From Nitrospiraceae bacterium (GTDB taxonomy: Bacteria > Nitrospirota > Thermodesulfovibrionia > Thermodesulfovibrionales > UBA1546), in assembly GCA_003535475.1 (NCBI GenBank), contig DOHC01000166.1:1-5162 (forward strand): a DNA stretch of 5,162 bases, read 5' to 3'. The position numbers and the translations under genes are program-made. Shown piece after piece: positions 5,124 to 5,162 of the stretch (its first letter is position 1; each line of letters begins with the position of its first letter). Under the pieces are notes generated by a model. That model had not been told where the DNA came from. It saw only the letters and a program-made list of their open reading frames with translations, and searched no databases.

Positions 5124-5162
5124 GAGGCAAAACAACCGAGTAGCAATTGGTTGTTTTGCCTC
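5124..5162. repeat. Perfect 14-bp inverted repeat upstream of the radical SAM gene
   Basis: Arms 5124-5137 and 5149-5162 are exact reverse complements (GAGGCAAAACAACC on the plus strand) around an 11-nt loop, ending exactly at the window edge, so the stem may be longer. In the minus-strand transcript it would form a hairpin about 30 nt before the radical SAM start codon. The stem is followed in that direction by TCT and an A-run, not a T-run, so it is not a standard intrinsic terminator for the operon. It could be an attenuator, processing or stability hairpin between an upstream gene and the maturase. It could also be a terminator for plus-strand transcription if T residues follow beyond the edge. 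Confidence 0.75.

Noticed and set aside
5124..5162. Intrinsic terminator for the minus-strand operon
   Set aside because: The stem is followed by TCT and an A-run rather than a T-run in that direction.

Overview
The window holds five protein-coding genes with almost no intergenic space. Four lie on the minus strand and read leftward in the order radical SAM/SPASM enzyme (CbpB-like), cobO, cbiD, cbiET. The fifth is a 5'-truncated folD-like gene on the plus strand, converging on them from the left edge. The three cobalamin genes belong to the anaerobic (early cobalt insertion) branch of corrin synthesis, because CbiD is the anaerobic C1-methyltransferase. The organism is therefore probably an anaerobe that makes B12. 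Moderately AT-rich DNA, the fused CbiE-CbiT, the CbpB-like enzyme, and many short tandem arrays of 7-8 bp units inside genes would fit a Nitrospirota- or Desulfobacterota-like lineage. That assignment is inference from gene content and repeat style, held at modest confidence.

Layout: 1-662 (+) is folD without its first ~90 codons. 624-1952 (-) is cbiET, whose 3' end overlaps folD tail to tail by 39 bp. 1945-3210 (-) is cbiD, overlapping the cbiET start by 8 bp. 3211-3245 is a 35-bp gap. 3246-3776 (-) is cobO. 3757-5094 (-) is the radical SAM enzyme, overlapping cobO. 5095-5162 is the leader of the minus-strand operon, with a good ribosome binding site and a perfect 14-bp inverted repeat.

How the genes work together: CbiD methylates C1 of cobalt-precorrin-5B. 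The CbiE and CbiT halves of the fusion carry out the C5 and C15 methylations and the decarboxylation of the C12 acetate. CobO adenosylates the corrinoid. The radical SAM enzyme has three radical-SAM cysteines plus a full SPASM cysteine set, typical of enzymes that modify ribosomally made peptides. It resembles the family named CbpB, whose precursor peptide (CbpA) is expected just upstream, beyond the right edge.

The most unusual feature is that cbiD and cbiET, but not their neighbours, carry eight tandem arrays of 7- or 8-bp units and one C/G-rich palindromic element. All are read through in frame as extra or replaced loops between conserved enzyme blocks. Two arrays, one in each gene, share an identical 29-bp stretch in the same reading register.
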